A DNA stretch of 64,000 bases from an uncultured Fodinibius sp. (GTDB lineage Bacteria; Bacteroidota; Rhodothermia; Balneolales; Balneolaceae), in assembly GCA_913056455.1 (NCBI GenBank), contig CAJXMJ010000001.1:1488001-1552000 (forward strand). The letters run 5' to 3'. A program made the translations under genes and the position numbers. Positions 20,477-31,105 of this stretch are shown one piece after another; position 1 is the first letter of the stretch, and each line of letters opens with the position of its first letter. Below the pieces are notes generated by a model. That model had not been told where the DNA came from. It was given only the letters and a program-made list of their open reading frames with translations, and ran no database searches.

Positions 20477-20578
20477 TTTTAGGTCTTGAAGTGCGGAAAG
20501 GCAAATGACTTCCCGATTTTGAACGAACTATTGTGCGAAGTATGTTTTAATCTTATAAAGAAAGAGATACTATCTTTT

Positions 20579-21385
20579 ATGAAAACACTGAATAGTTTTC
20601 TCATACTATTAATTACAGCGGCTGGGATATGGCTTACATTCGACGAGCCGGTACCTCTGTCATCCGACCATTTACCTTCCCCATCTTACGCAGATACTCT
20701 TGCCGCTGATACGCTGGAATGGGAACGGCCACGGTTTGATCAACGCCAGATTGAACGACATAAGATGGTTAAACAGGGTATAGAAAACCGTGGCATTATA
20801 GATGATCAAAAAGTACTGGAAGCCATGCGCCATGTTCCCCGGCACTTTTTTGTGCCGAAAAACTACCAGGAGCATGCCTATGCAAATCGTCCCCTCCCAA
20901 TCGGGCACAACCAGACGATTTCACAACCCTTAATCGTAGCCTATATGACAGATCTACTGGATATTGAGGTCGGTGAAAAAGTACTGGAAATCGGTACAGG
21001 CAGTGGCTACCAGGCAGCTGTTTTATCCGAACTCACCCCACATGTATATACGATAGAAATAGTAAAACCACTTGCTCATCAGGCCATCAAGCGATTTAAA
21101 ATACTTGGATATAACACCATTCAAACAAAAATTGGAGATGGCTATAAAGGATGGCCGAAGCATGCTCCATTCGATAAGATCATTTTAACAGCTGCCCCCG
21201 AAGAAATACCTGAACCTTTAATCAATCAGCTGGCTCCTAAAGGAATACTGGTAGCACCGGTTGGCGATGTTGATGATCGTCAGGTTTTAATAAAAATTAC
21301 TAAAACAAAAGACGGAGAAATAAAAAGGGAACAAAAAATGCCGGTTCGATTTGTTCCCATGACCGGTAAAAGTCAAAATCAATAA
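20579..21385 (+). CDS. pcm: Protein-L-isoaspartate O-methyltransferase with N-terminal signal segment
   Basis: VPRHFFVPKNYQEHAYANRPLPIGHNQTISQPLIVAYMTDLL, VLEIGTGSGYQAAVLSEL; the likely ATG at 20579 is followed by a hydrophobic stretch. Confidence 0.92.
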   Translation: MKTLNSFLILLITAAGIWLTFDEPVPLSSDHLPSPSYADTLAADTLEWERPRFDQRQIERHKMVKQGIENRGIIDDQKVLEAMRHVPRHFFVPKNYQEHAYANRPLPIGHNQTISQPLIVAYMTDLLDIEVGEKVLEIGTGSGYQAAVLSELTPHVYTIEIVKPLAHQAIKRFKILGYNTIQTKIGDGYKGWPKHAPFDKIILTAAPEEIPEPLINQLAPKGILVAPVGDVDDRQVLIKITKTKDGEIKREQKMPVRFVPMTGKSQNQ

Positions 21386-21400
21386 CCAGATCTACATTCT

Positions 21401-23122
21401 TTACTGGTTATCATAACCCAGCATTTTGTTCTCTTCATCTAATATTCGGGCGGAAGTCAACTTGATATCAGCATATTTCCAAGCTTCATTAAACTGATTT
21501 TTAATTTCTTTTGCTTCACTTTCTCTTCCCTGAGCCAACAAACTCTGATGCAAGCCAAAAAGCGCCCAGCCATTTTGGGGAAACTCTTTAAGGTCATCAC
21601 GGAATACCTGTTCGGCCTCAGTTGATTTTCCGGCTTCCAGCAAAACGGTACCGAGGTTATGCCGTACGGGGAAGAACCAATCCGGCGGCTCGTTGTAGAG
21701 CAATTCATCCTCAATTGCGATCGCCTCTTCCAATAATGTGATAGCTTGATCGTACGCATTATTTTTAGCAGCGATTTCCCCCTCCAACACACGCGAAGCT
21801 ATCTGCATGAGATCATAAGCGTGATTCATAATAATAACCGTTTTCAGTGATTCATTCGAGGCAATAGTTTTCAGCTCATCAAGATGTTGCCTTGCACTAT
21901 CCACCTGACCAGTGGCTACAAAAGCCATTCCCTGGGAATAATGCCAAACACCCCGGGGATACAGCAAATCTTCATCGGGTTTTGAAGTAGCCAGGATTGT
22001 ATCCCATTCCCCAAACCGTACGTTTCCATACATCGGAATAGTCCAAAAATGCTGCAAGAGCCCCATCCCCGGCTCCCGCATTATATTAGTATCAACATGC
22101 TCAAAAGTGCTTTGGGCAGCTTCTAAACTGCGCTTCTTACGTCCTTCCAAAGTCGCTGTTGCCCATAAAAAATGATGGTTGTGTGGCATATATCCCAGTG
22201 GATACATCCCCTGCTGATGGCATTGCGCCACGTATTCATTATCGGATTTGATCGCTCGCTCATTCGCCTCCGATGCCTCGTGATACATCCCTACGCGGAT
22301 GTAGGTGTGGGCTGGCATATGAACCAAGTGTCCCGCTCCGGGCACGGCATTACCCAATCGTTTCGCACTTTCCAAGGCTTTTTCGGGATTGGGTGAAGCT
22401 TCGGAAGCGTGAATATACAAGTGGTTAGCCATCGGATGATCAGGATCTTTTTCTATCACTCGTTCCAGCGTGGCCATAATTTTTGGTGTCCACGGTTTCG
22501 GGTCCCCTTCCTTATTCCAAAAATCCCACGGATGGAGGTCCATTAGGGCTTCGGCATACATTACCTGCGCCTCCATATCATTGGGATACTTTTCGACCAC
22601 TTTGCCCATTGCTTGTGCATAGGCACTATCAAGCGGTGTACGATCTTCGGGTGGGGTTTCAGCATATCGATTAGCCAGAGCATTGATATAATCCTGCTCG
22701 CGTTGGGTGCCATTGGACTTCAATTCCTGAGCTTTCTGTATAGCTTCCCATGCTACCGGGATTGCATCAGGCAGCATAGGTAGATTCAAGTTTGGTCCCT
22801 GTACCAGCGCAATGCCCCACCACGCCATCGGGTGCTCAGGCTGAAGCTCAACAACCTGTCGAAACGAGCGCTCAGCTTCTTTATGGTTGAAACCATATGT
22901 CAACAGTATACCCTGATTAAAATATTTAGCTGCAAGCGTATCATCTAACGAAACATCAAAATGATGATTTCCCATCCCCTCAAATAAAGGTGCTGTTTGG
23001 TTGGCGAATAGATTACGATCATCCGGTTTTTCAGTACAACCGACAAATAGAAAAAAGCTCCCCACTATCATCCCTATAAAAAAAATATCAGGTACAAATG
23101 AACTCTGTTTACTTTTATACAT
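21401..23122 (-). CDS. Tetratricopeptide repeat lipoprotein
   Basis: Lipobox-like FFLFVGCTEK; repeated TPR signatures; paralogous to 32350..33963. Confidence 0.85.
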   Translation of the reverse strand: MYKSKQSSFVPDIFFIGMIVGSFFLFVGCTEKPDDRNLFANQTAPLFEGMGNHHFDVSLDDTLAAKYFNQGILLTYGFNHKEAERSFRQVVELQPEHPMAWWGIALVQGPNLNLPMLPDAIPVAWEAIQKAQELKSNGTQREQDYINALANRYAETPPEDRTPLDSAYAQAMGKVVEKYPNDMEAQVMYAEALMDLHPWDFWNKEGDPKPWTPKIMATLERVIEKDPDHPMANHLYIHASEASPNPEKALESAKRLGNAVPGAGHLVHMPAHTYIRVGMYHEASEANERAIKSDNEYVAQCHQQGMYPLGYMPHNHHFLWATATLEGRKKRSLEAAQSTFEHVDTNIMREPGMGLLQHFWTIPMYGNVRFGEWDTILATSKPDEDLLYPRGVWHYSQGMAFVATGQVDSARQHLDELKTIASNESLKTVIIMNHAYDLMQIASRVLEGEIAAKNNAYDQAITLLEEAIAIEDELLYNEPPDWFFPVRHNLGTVLLEAGKSTEAEQVFRDDLKEFPQNGWALFGLHQSLLAQGRESEAKEIKNQFNEAWKYADIKLTSARILDEENKMLGYDNQ

Positions 23123-23385
23123 TACTCCCTCAGAATTAAAAGATTATTAGAATAATCTTTTATACCTCGCAAAAGGAGTTTGGGTTCCTCTTTTATTTAA
23201 TGTGAGGATTAGCAAACGCTCCTTCTTGATTGCTTTAAGTCAGTGACCTATCTATTTAGCTCTAAATCAATAAATGTGGGTATATTATTAATGTTTGAAT
23301 ACCACAGATTCGATAGTAAAAAACATTATCAAATGTAAATCGGCCGTTTTAGAGATAGGGGATTATAATAATGATATAAAACTTA

Positions 23386-24972
23386 TTAGACAGGCTCCCA
23401 AGAGTTGAAATACGATGGTGAATCTTTTTTATCAAACGTAAATTCTAAGTTTACAGATTCTTTCTCTTCCTGACCTTGAACGCGGTGTACCTCAGTATTC
23501 AATTGTTTTGTAAGCTTCCGAATCAAGGTCCCATCCAATGAATCTGCAACTGCAATCTCAAATGGTTTAGAAATGCCCTCAAATCTGGTTTTAACCAATT
23601 TTTCAGTTCCCTCAACACTAATTGTAATTTCAGTATCGCTATTGGCATGACGGTATTCGTGTCTACAGATAAGAGTCAACAGCTCGTTAAGCAATAATCC
23701 AAATGTCACTGCTTGACTGATCGTCAGCTTAAAAGAAGAACAAACCAAATTAAATCGAGTCCCGTCAATTTCACCAAAATTTGCTTCTACTTGCTTTACA
23801 ATACTTTCCACATAAACATCCATATTAACATCAGCAGCATCTTCGTTCTGATAGGTCTGCTCATGTACTTTTCCCATCGAGTAAATGCGTGAATGGCTTT
23901 TCCGCAACTCCTTTTGCACCATCTGACTTTCCGAATTTTGAAGCTGAAGTTCAATCAGTCCCGATACTAATTGCATATTATTTTTAACCCGGTGGTGGAT
24001 TTCAGCTATTAGTGCTCTCTTTACCCGTACCTGATCCTTTAATGTTTTATTCCATCCCTCAACTAATCGAATACCACCTAATCCCGCGGCAAGTAAGATT
24101 ACAATGGCAATCCAAGCTGTTAACTCAAACGTTTGTGAAGCACTTAAAATCTCATTTGCAAAACTTGCAGAGGTGTCTTTCAGTGCTTCCTCCATACGCA
24201 GGGTACCCAACTGTTCGGCTGAAAGTATAAAAATAACCAGTACAGTTACTACAGATATAATGGCACTATACACCCATCCAAGTGAGATATCGGGACGTTC
24301 TGGGACATCAAAATATTTATCCTTAACACGCTCTATTTTATCACCAACCAAAAAAAGAATGGGAGCATTAATAAATACGAGCTGAAGAAATGTACCAGTC
24401 CACCAACTTTGCCATGCAATGAGTGTTTCTTCAATCGTCAATTCTTGTACATGGCTCCATATTAAAGATCCCATTGAAGAAGCCATTGATGCTACCAATG
24501 CAACACCCACAAAAAACGCGAAATGGGTAACACTGTCTAAGGTATAATTAAAATGAGTGCTGTAATATACGACCGCAAAAATGGCCATTCCTAAAACTAC
24601 CGCTATGCCGAATAGTATAGACCATTGAGTAGGCATATTAAAAGCCAACGCCACCATAAAGGTTGAGAGGTAAGCAGGAATAAATCCCCATTCAAATCCC
24701 AACCAAAAAAGCAATAAATTTGATATTAAAAGCGGGGGATAGAACAGCAAAAACAACGAAATTGCCTGGCTGGTGCTGGCTAATGTATCCCAGTCTGAAG
24801 GGATCCAATAAATTACCGATAGAAAACTGAGTACAAATAGTACAATCCATAAACCCAGCAAAAGGCCTACCTTCCTGCTGAACAACCCATATTCTTCCAG
24901 CAAATATCCCAGCGGCAGTGGTCGCCAATACCCTCTACTTTGATCACTCCCACTCCCTTTTTCTTCTTTCAT
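23386..24972 (-). CDS. Membrane sensor histidine kinase, HisKA_2 type (MASE1-like sensor)
   Basis: Multiple TM helices, then LIAEIHHRVKNNMQLVSGLIELQLQNSESQMVQKELRKSHSRIYSMGKVHEQTYQ. Confidence 0.85.
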   Translation of the reverse strand: MKEEKGSGSDQSRGYWRPLPLGYLLEEYGLFSRKVGLLLGLWIVLFVLSFLSVIYWIPSDWDTLASTSQAISLFLLFYPPLLISNLLLFWLGFEWGFIPAYLSTFMVALAFNMPTQWSILFGIAVVLGMAIFAVVYYSTHFNYTLDSVTHFAFFVGVALVASMASSMGSLIWSHVQELTIEETLIAWQSWWTGTFLQLVFINAPILFLVGDKIERVKDKYFDVPERPDISLGWVYSAIISVVTVLVIFILSAEQLGTLRMEEALKDTSASFANEILSASQTFELTAWIAIVILLAAGLGGIRLVEGWNKTLKDQVRVKRALIAEIHHRVKNNMQLVSGLIELQLQNSESQMVQKELRKSHSRIYSMGKVHEQTYQNEDAADVNMDVYVESIVKQVEANFGEIDGTRFNLVCSSFKLTISQAVTFGLLLNELLTLICRHEYRHANSDTEITISVEGTEKLVKTRFEGISKPFEIAVADSLDGTLIRKLTKQLNTEVHRVQGQEEKESVNLEFTFDKKDSPSYFNSWEPV

Positions 24973-25228
24973 CTAAATAAACTTCTTAATTTTGTCTTGA
25001 ACAGATTAGTCTATCCCTTCTGAAATTTCCTTATCCAATCACATATTTAGTTATCAATTTTGCATTGATTCTACCATAACTTTTTACAAACACAAAAAAA
25101 TAGGAGCTCAATTAAAAAAAATTAATAGTCAATAAATCATATGAAACTTTTGAGCTTTGAAAATTATCATTAGCTTAATTTCAAAGCATTTTCATCATCT
25201 TCTTTACCTCTTTTTAATTTTATAACCC

Positions 25229-26044
25229 ATGATACGAACCCGATTAGCAGTCATTATTTTTTGTCTCTTGCTCCCCTTTCAGACCTTTGCTCAGGAATCC
25301 TCAGCCGTCAAAGATAAGAATGACATTGATCGTATTTTAGAATTAATTCCGATCAAACAAACTTTAAATGAACTACCACAGGAGCTAAAAAACCAATTCT
25401 CACAGAACCCGTTTGGCATAACAACTTCAAAAAATGAACAGTTGATAAAACTTTTCGACAAAGCATACGATACTGATTCACTTTCTAATAGTGCTCATCA
25501 AAGCTTTGAAGAAAACTTTGATCATACTTACTCTGACTCCGTTCTTTCCATGCTCAAATCAGATACGATCAAACCTATTTTAAAATCTGAAGCCAATTTT
25601 CATACCATTCAGGGAACTCGTAAACAGATTGTTACAAAATATGAACTTGAACAAGATGAACCGTCACAAAAACGAATTTCCATTATAAAGGATCTTATTG
25701 AACGTAGGTCGGCCAGGGAATCCGGAATTGAATCTCAGACAATTTTATTTCGCTCGCTGGTCATTGGCACCGATACCATTAGTAGTAGGCTTAGCTTAAG
25801 CGAAGCGCAGGTAACGGGCATTGTCAACAATTTTAATAATCGTCTGCAGATGCAATTAGAGGATGAGTTAACTAATAATTATCTGGTTATGTATCATGAA
25901 CTTTCAGATAGGCGCCTCAAAAAGTATGTGGATTTTTATACAACCGAAGCGGGAACCGAATTAAAGGAATCTCTAAACAAAGCAATTCACACTGCTTTTC
26001 AAGAAGCGTCTAACCGATTTATCTCGAGTATTGAATCGCTGTAA
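25229..26044 (+). CDS. Secreted DUF2059-like protein
   Basis: Signal peptide MIRTRLAVIIFCLLLPFQTFAQ; C-terminal YHELSDRRLKKYVDFYTTEAGTELKESLNKAI resembles the DUF2059 pattern. Confidence 0.6.
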   Translation: MIRTRLAVIIFCLLLPFQTFAQESSAVKDKNDIDRILELIPIKQTLNELPQELKNQFSQNPFGITTSKNEQLIKLFDKAYDTDSLSNSAHQSFEENFDHTYSDSVLSMLKSDTIKPILKSEANFHTIQGTRKQIVTKYELEQDEPSQKRISIIKDLIERRSARESGIESQTILFRSLVIGTDTISSRLSLSEAQVTGIVNNFNNRLQMQLEDELTNNYLVMYHELSDRRLKKYVDFYTTEAGTELKESLNKAIHTAFQEASNRFISSIESL

Positions 26045-26090
26045 ATCAATATCACCCATAGTTGTAATCATTTTATAATTCTTACTCCAT

Positions 26091-27782
26091 ATGAAAAAGC
26101 AATTTTTAATTATACTGGCTTTTGCTGTTACGTTTTATAGCTGCTCTACAACGCAACAGGTTACTTCTGATGATAAAACTACTGAACAATATGAACAAGA
26201 AGCAGCTCCGGACTCAGTAAATTTTGATTCCATGCTGGAACCACCCAAAGGATGGCATCACTGGGATGAAGAAGCCACTCGATTCCGTGGAATAAGCAGT
26301 GACAAAGCTTACTACGAATTACTCGCTAATAAATCCCCCAAAAAAACAGTGACTGTTGCGGTTATTGATGGAGGAGTAGATACCAATCATGAAGATCTCG
26401 ATGATATTGTGTGGGTCAATGAAGATGAGGTTCCAAATAATGGCAAAGACGATGATAATAATGGATATGTAGACGATGTGCATGGCTGGAATTTTATTGG
26501 CGGTGCGGACGGAGAGAATGTCAATCACGATACTTTTGAATTAACCCGACTTTATAGAAAACTAAAGAAAAAGTATGGGCAGATGGGATCAGCTACTTTA
26601 ACCGCCGAAGAAAGAGAAGAATACCTCTACTACCGGGACATCAAATCGGATTATGAAGAAAAAATTCAGGAGCTCAGCCAGCAGTATAAAAACATTCAAA
26701 ATATAGAACAGAGTAAGGCAGAAGCCGAAAGTATTTTAAAAAAACATTTCTCCGACTCTTCTTATTCCTACAAACAGCTCCAAAACCTGCAGCCTACCAG
26801 CCAAGAGCTGAACTTTGCTAAAAATGTGATGCTGTATGTGATGGAAAATGACATTGACTCAACGCTCATTGCCAAACAGAAAAAACAGATTTATGAATTC
26901 GCAAAATACGGCTACAACCCTGATTTCAATCCCCGTAATATTGTGGGAGATGATTATGAGGATAAGTCTGAACGATACTACGGCAATAACGATGTAGCAG
27001 GACCCGATCCTTCTCACGGAACACACGTGGCAGGAATCATAGGAGCAGAACGCAATAATGGGATTGGGGTTGACGGTGTTGCAGACAACGTACGAATTAT
27101 GGCTATCCGCGCCGTCCCCAATGGTGATGAAAGAGACAAAGATGTGGCAAATGCCATTCGGTATGCCGTGGATAACGGTGCCGACATCATCAATATGAGC
27201 TTTGGTAAAAGCTATTCTCCCTATAAAGAAGTTGTTGACAAAGCAGTAGCTCACGCCGATAAAAACAAGGTGCTCATGGTACACGGGGCGGGCAATAGTG
27301 CTCAAAATGTTGATACAACTGCAAATTATCCCACGGATAAATATAGCAGTGCCGTAAGTGATTCTACTGCTACTCACTGGCTTAGTGTGGGAGCCACAAG
27401 CTGGAACCCAAACCAAGAATTTGTCGCTAACTTCAGCAACTATGGTAATAAAACGGTAGACCTGTTTGCTCCCGGCGTGGATATTTACTCCACCATGCCC
27501 GATAATGAATACAAATTTCAAGAGGGAACCAGTATGGCATCTCCGGTTGTAGCAGGGACTGCGGCATTACTTATGGCTTATTATCCCGACTTAACCACCG
27601 AACAGATTCGACAAATTATTCTCGACAATACCAAAAAATACCCCAATCAACAGGTCACGGTTCCTCATGAAGGGAATCCCCAGAACGCCCAAAAGGCTCC
27701 TTTTGCTAAACTATCTGTTTCTGATGGGGTGGTAAATGTTTATAAAGCTCTGCAAGCAGCGGCACGAATGAGCATGAAATAA
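26091..27782 (+). CDS. S8 family subtilisin-like serine peptidase, lipoprotein
   Basis: Lipobox TFYSCS; VAVIDGGVDTNHEDL (Asp), SHGTHVAGIIGA (His), GTSMASPVVAGTAAL (Ser); large insert between Asp and His blocks. Confidence 0.93.
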   Translation: MKKQFLIILAFAVTFYSCSTTQQVTSDDKTTEQYEQEAAPDSVNFDSMLEPPKGWHHWDEEATRFRGISSDKAYYELLANKSPKKTVTVAVIDGGVDTNHEDLDDIVWVNEDEVPNNGKDDDNNGYVDDVHGWNFIGGADGENVNHDTFELTRLYRKLKKKYGQMGSATLTAEEREEYLYYRDIKSDYEEKIQELSQQYKNIQNIEQSKAEAESILKKHFSDSSYSYKQLQNLQPTSQELNFAKNVMLYVMENDIDSTLIAKQKKQIYEFAKYGYNPDFNPRNIVGDDYEDKSERYYGNNDVAGPDPSHGTHVAGIIGAERNNGIGVDGVADNVRIMAIRAVPNGDERDKDVANAIRYAVDNGADIINMSFGKSYSPYKEVVDKAVAHADKNKVLMVHGAGNSAQNVDTTANYPTDKYSSAVSDSTATHWLSVGATSWNPNQEFVANFSNYGNKTVDLFAPGVDIYSTMPDNEYKFQEGTSMASPVVAGTAALLMAYYPDLTTEQIRQIILDNTKKYPNQQVTVPHEGNPQNAQKAPFAKLSVSDGVVNVYKALQAAARMSMK

Positions 27783-27796
27783 TAAACAGTTTACTC

Positions 27797-30031
27797 TCAT
27801 AGCTCTACCAGTTTTCCTTTGTCTCTTACATAATCTACAAACTGGTTATAAACTTCATGGGATGTTATCGTAGAACTATCTCCGACTACTATAAGTTTAC
27901 GTTTAGCACGAGTTAACGATACGTTGAGCCTTCTAACATCCTCAAGAAAACCTATGCGTTTATTTTTATTGCTCCGTGTCAGTGATATAATTACAACTTC
28001 TTTCTCACGTCCCTGGAAACCATCAACCGACTTTATTTCTAAGTTCTCTGTATCAATTTTACGGTCCAGCAAATCAACCTGATCTTTATACGGACTGATC
28101 ACAGCAATATCTTCCGGCTGCATGCCTGATCGCAGTAAATTATACGTCATCTGTGCTACCAACAGCGCTTCTTCAGGATTTTCTTTAGAGGTTGACCCCT
28201 GCCGTATTCGTTCTGCAGCATCACGTTCGGCTGTATCTGCAAATATAATCGGCTCATCCGGATCCAGAACTTCCGTCAGATTGTTATCAAACACATTGAT
28301 ATCCAGTTGAAAGTCTTCGAGTGTATGCTCTTTAACACCTTCATCAGCAGAAAGTATCCCATCATAGAATTGCTCATTTGAAAATGACATAATTTTCTCG
28401 TGCATGCGATACTGTACCTCCAGCATATTTTTGATTCCAGAATACTTTTCGGCAAGCCGCTCAAAAAGCGTGTCCTCTAATCCTTGATCAGCAGCCTTGC
28501 GATTTTTCACCGTCGGTGGTAACTGTCGGTGATCTCCTGCCATTACTACCTTTTTAGCACGAGTAATAGGAATCAGGCAACTCGGTTCTGTCGACTGCGT
28601 AGCCTCATCAATCACTACGAGGTCAAATTCCCGATTTTCCATTAATTCACTTCCTGCCGTGCTGTTGGTAGTACAAATAACCTGCTTGTTCTCCAGAATT
28701 TCATTTACGGCTTCCTCCCGAAGTTTATCCGCTTTCTCAAATAGATCTTCAATTTCATCCTGCAGCTCAATCCAGCGAGCCATCTCCTGGATTTTATCTT
28801 CGGATACGCCTCGCGATCCGCGTCCATCTTCAGCAAGCTCTTTGATTTTGCTATTACTCATACCTCGTCGATATTTACCGGATGGATGCGTGAATCCCTC
28901 CTGCTGTTCTTTTTTCTCGAATGCCTGAGCACGCAGCTCTTCCGACTTGCAATACTGGTCATTTTGCTCGATCAGGCTGTCCAGAGTATGTTCTTTCAGC
29001 TGGGGCGTTACCCGCGCCGGATGCCCCACCCGAACAGCTTTTACTCCACGATCTAACAGAAAATCCAGAACATTATCGACAGCAATATTTGATGCCGCCG
29101 TAGCAAGTACTTTCTGTCCGTTGGCCACTGCCTGTTCAATCACCTCAATAGCTGTTGTGGTTTTACCGGTGCCCGGCGGACCATGAATCAGATGAAAATC
29201 TTCGGCACCCAGACTGTAGGCTACCGCCTCTTTTTGGGATGCGTTCAACTCTTTATTGAACCATTCATCTACCTCTGCTTTCTCTGACTCTTCTGGCGAA
29301 TCCAAGCCCACTATAATATTTCGAAGCTCTGCCAGACGTCCCGTAGCTTCTTCAGCCCGCCTCAACGCATCCTTCATCCGTTGATAGGTAATATCATTGA
29401 CATAGAGATCCATCCGTAATCCCTTACCAAAGATGAAACTCCGAGGCTGATCAAAAGCAACAGTTATAGAGTAATTAGTTTTTTGTACGACCGTACCCGT
29501 GGGATTATCACTAAGCAACGGATCTCTACGCGAAATCATCACTAAATCGCCAACAGCTATTTCCGTATCCGGGAGCGGCTCTCCCTTATGCTGACGCATA
29601 AATTTCACCAACTTACCTTCAAGCGCATTGCCTTGGTCACGTCCTCTTAGATGAAGAATAGCTTTACCTTCAGCCTCGCGCTGTTGGCCGGAAAGAGTAC
29701 GAATACTTTCTTCATGTTCTCGCATTTCCTCTTCGCGCTCCAGCTCAACCAGCCCCCGAAATCGGTCCATATAATCATAAATCGTTTCAATATCATCAAA
29801 ATCTTCCTCTTCAATATTACGAACCGATACTCTGGAATGGCCCACCTTTTTTCCATTAAGTTGGGTAGCCAGCTCTTCTGCTTTACCATTATTTACTTCT
29901 ACAAAAGCTTTTGAGCCATTAATATCGATATTTCCAATAATTCCGGGATCGATGTTCGTCTCGCCACCAATAGCACCAAGAATATCGCCCGGGCCTTGAC
30001 CTTTCAATTCAGTGATTAAAATATTGCTCAT
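27797..30031 (-). CDS. IGHMBP2/UPF1-like SF1 helicase with N-terminal DbpA-type RNA-binding domain
   Basis: LIHGPPGTGKTTTAIEVIEQA (Walker A), VIDEATQSTEPSCLIP, GDHRQLPPTV, QYRMHEKIM, VDGFQGREKEVVIISLTRSN, RRLNVSLTRAKRKLIVVGD; N-terminus GQGPGDILGAIGGETNIDPGIIGNIDINGSKAFVEV...LNGKKVGHSRVSV. Confidence 0.88.
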   Translation of the reverse strand: MSNILITELKGQGPGDILGAIGGETNIDPGIIGNIDINGSKAFVEVNNGKAEELATQLNGKKVGHSRVSVRNIEEEDFDDIETIYDYMDRFRGLVELEREEEMREHEESIRTLSGQQREAEGKAILHLRGRDQGNALEGKLVKFMRQHKGEPLPDTEIAVGDLVMISRRDPLLSDNPTGTVVQKTNYSITVAFDQPRSFIFGKGLRMDLYVNDITYQRMKDALRRAEEATGRLAELRNIIVGLDSPEESEKAEVDEWFNKELNASQKEAVAYSLGAEDFHLIHGPPGTGKTTTAIEVIEQAVANGQKVLATAASNIAVDNVLDFLLDRGVKAVRVGHPARVTPQLKEHTLDSLIEQNDQYCKSEELRAQAFEKKEQQEGFTHPSGKYRRGMSNSKIKELAEDGRGSRGVSEDKIQEMARWIELQDEIEDLFEKADKLREEAVNEILENKQVICTTNSTAGSELMENREFDLVVIDEATQSTEPSCLIPITRAKKVVMAGDHRQLPPTVKNRKAADQGLEDTLFERLAEKYSGIKNMLEVQYRMHEKIMSFSNEQFYDGILSADEGVKEHTLEDFQLDINVFDNNLTEVLDPDEPIIFADTAERDAAERIRQGSTSKENPEEALLVAQMTYNLLRSGMQPEDIAVISPYKDQVDLLDRKIDTENLEIKSVDGFQGREKEVVIISLTRSNKNKRIGFLEDVRRLNVSLTRAKRKLIVVGDSSTITSHEVYNQFVDYVRDKGKLVEL

Positions 30032-30255
30032 AACCTTATTCTAATCTCTGCTTATCTTCCTTTTAGTTTGATTTAGCTTCATCTAAACACAAAAAAAAGT
30101 GACAGAAATTCCAAGGATCATCGAAAATCACAAATTAATTATAAGAATAGAATTAAGAGGAATGTATAAATCATAATATATGTCCAAAAACTGATAATAC
30201 TTGTCCACACAATTGATGATATTGACGTGTTGAGCTTTTTCTGTGTGGATATGTT

Positions 30256-31077
30256 TTATCTGGATTTAATGCCGGAAACGATTACAAATTCTCCCGGTAT
30301 ATCATATCCGGCTCCATCACTGTAAGGCTGAATCGATTCAATATATTCCGCATGGGCCTCCTCCTTGGTATGCTGATCAAACTTGCGATACGCCAAGGCT
30401 ACTGCTCCACCTTGGAAAGCGGCAATGATTGCCTGTTCATCAGAATCGAAATGTAGTGCCATATCAAATCGCCAGACATTGATATCCTTAAAACCGGCTT
30501 TTGCGAATGTCTTTTGGAGCGTTTTATCTGTTCCCAGTTGGAAAAATAACGGACACACATCTGACTCCACGCGCCGGTCTATAATCGGAAAGAGCTCAGC
30601 CCAACCACAGGCGTTACGTCGTCCCCAAACTAGTGCTGTTGCACGTCCCCCCGGCTTAACTACACGATACATTTCCTGGATCGCTTGGTCGGGATTGGGA
30701 TAATACATCAATCCGAGTGAATTTATAGCGATATCAAATGAGTCATCGGATAAATCTAAATCTTCAGCATCCATATGTTTAAACGAGATATTCGAGAACC
30801 CATTTTTTTTGGCTTCTTCTGCCGCTTTTTCAAGCATCCCCTCAGAAAGATCGATAGCTACCATTTCTCCTTCTTCTCCAACGGTTTTGGCTATCGGCAA
30901 AGTTATCAGTCCTGTTCCGCAGGATATATCCAACACCTTTTCTCCTTTTTGTATGTTCGACTTTTTAAGCAATCGTTTTTGTGCCGGCCAAAGTTGATGC
31001 TGCCAACCTGTATCATAATGAGGGGAGGAATAATCCCATCCGTATCGCTGTACTCTACGCTGTAGTTCGGGTTTCAT
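30256..31077 (-). CDS. Class I SAM-dependent methyltransferase (UbiE-like)
   Basis: EKVLDISCGTGLITLPIAK, DLSEGMLEKA, DIAINSLGLMYYPNPDQAIQEMYRVVKPGG. Confidence 0.85.
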   Translation of the reverse strand: MKPELQRRVQRYGWDYSSPHYDTGWQHQLWPAQKRLLKKSNIQKGEKVLDISCGTGLITLPIAKTVGEEGEMVAIDLSEGMLEKAAEEAKKNGFSNISFKHMDAEDLDLSDDSFDIAINSLGLMYYPNPDQAIQEMYRVVKPGGRATALVWGRRNACGWAELFPIIDRRVESDVCPLFFQLGTDKTLQKTFAKAGFKDINVWRFDMALHFDSDEQAIIAAFQGGAVALAYRKFDQHTKEEAHAEYIESIQPYSDGAGYDIPGEFVIVSGIKSR

Positions 31078-31105
31078 AATTGTTGAACTAAGTGTTGATT
31101 GAATT

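Noticed and set aside
26859-27521. 220-aa minus-strand ORF opposite the subtilase
   Set aside because: Antisense to a clear S8 peptidase with intact catalytic motifs; composition typical of a shadow ORF.
30204-30248. CCACACA ... TGTGTGG inverted repeat in an intergenic region
   Set aside because: Only 7-bp arms with a 31-bp spacer, expected by chance in AT-rich intergenic DNA.
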